DNA from: Microcystis aeruginosa Ma_SC_T_19800800_S464
GTDB taxonomy: Bacteria > Cyanobacteriota > Cyanobacteriia > Cyanobacteriales > Microcystaceae
Length of the DNA stretch: 59,783 nucleotides
Assembly: GCA_007095785.1 (NCBI GenBank)
Contig: SFBL01000233.1
Coordinates: 1 to 59,783, forward strand
Direction: 5' to 3'
Position numbers and translations under genes: made by a program. Each line of letters begins with the position of its first letter. Positions within the stretch are counted from its first letter, which is position 1. Of the stretch, positions 59,534 through 59,783 are shown piece after piece. Under the pieces are notes generated by a model. The model had not been told where the DNA came from. It made no database searches and was given only the letters and a program-made list of their open reading frames with translations.

Positions 59534-59783
59534 TTACTCTCGCGCCGCTTGTCGGACCTGCTCTAAGTCTAAATCCAAAGCTTGAGCGATTTGTTCCACA
59601 CTTAAACCCAAAGCAAGCAAACGGGGAATAGATTCCAGTTTTCCTTCCTGTCGTCCTTCCTGTCGTCCTTCCCGTTTAGTTGCTTCCTTCCATTCCTGAT
59701 AGGTTTGAGATAAAGTCATAAACACCTCTCTATCTTCAGTTTCTAGGATGTTATTTATTTCCATTTCCCGGAAAGCATTACCT
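59534..59783 (-). CDS. C-terminal part of an Rpn/PD-(D/E)XK transposase-like protein (runs off the window)
   Basis: The open frame reaches the window end on the minus strand; the first visible residues are GNAFREMEINNILETEDREV. Repeats of GRQEG (EGRQEGRQEGKLESIPRLLA) and a short helix-turn-helix-like end (LGLSVEQIAQALDLDLEQVR) follow. This looks like the tail of the Rpn-family recombination-promoting nuclease/transposase proteins that are common in cyanobacteria. An internal ATG at 59764 would give a 76-residue ORF, but the frame plainly continues upstream. Confidence 0.65.
   Translation of the reverse strand, partial: GNAFREMEINNILETEDREVFMTLSQTYQEWKEATKREGRQEGRQEGKLESIPRLLALGLSVEQIAQALDLDLEQVRQAARE

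Overview
The window looks like a chromosomal segment of a unicellular bloom-forming cyanobacterium, most likely Microcystis or a close relative. The evidence is a set of cyanobacterium-specific genes (petN, ycf51, a GUN4 domain, DUF3110, an FeS-type photolyase, a DnaB intein of 429 residues), frequent GCGATCGC (HIP1) octamers, and dense intergenic clutter: heptamer arrays (TGATAAC, CAGTAAA and relatives), small palindromes and decayed IS elements. The genus is inferred from this style, not proven by a search.

Layout. 0.2-5.5 kb: a coiled-coil membrane protein, thiD, ftsZ and ftsQ on the minus strand, then a C-terminal processing protease. 5.5-8.3 kb: repeats, tRNA-Gln(TTG), an AI-2E-type permease, an FHA protein and a DUF4278 protein with a clear terminator. 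8.4-10.2 kb: an AAA ATPase/DUF4276 pair of the kind seen in defence loci; the ATPase has one in-frame stop. 10.5-21.0 kb: a geranylgeranyl-reductase-like gene and aroB, which appear once to have been convergent neighbours. They are now separated by about 8.1 kb of accessory DNA flanked by a roughly 160-bp direct duplication of their junction. The island carries two paralogous coiled-coil/TM proteins, a DUF6883-DUF4926 pair, three 5'-fragments of a CHAT/TPR-type gene, a broken RelE-type toxin with its antitoxin, and a 1621-residue protein (Clp N-domain, DUF3110, membrane segment, 13 near-identical 46-residue TPR units, CHAT protease). A small protein with a hydrophobic C-terminus and a truncated paralogue lie beside it. 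This is the strongest candidate for an undescribed system.

21-33 kb: repeats, an ISL3-like MITE, an IS200/IS605 remnant, petN and a small membrane protein, SbcD, a kinase-GUN4 fusion, an anti-sigma-type kinase overlapping a STAS-sugar transferase fusion, DUF3318, RNase D-like, a double-CAP lipoprotein, a GAF protein and lnt. 33-43 kb: a ClpC paralogue without the usual middle domain, a LivM-type permease, mntP, queC and queE with a retropepsin-like pair, ycf51, an Fe-ADH-like dehydrogenase and a PIN/antitoxin pair. 43-59.8 kb: an HTH protein, FeS photolyase, SUI1, TspO, a zinc ribbon protein, cobM, intein-containing dnaB, a GT39 protein, a GHL10 protein, a second AAA ATPase pair, alaS and the end of an Rpn-like gene.

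In function, the window mixes housekeeping genes (division, preQ0 and corrin synthesis, lipoprotein acylation, replication, Ala-tRNA charging) with accessory stress, defence and signalling modules. At least three small or accessory genes are broken by a single in-frame stop with the rest of the frame intact, so decay appears recent. No promoters are called because none could be assigned securely by eye.
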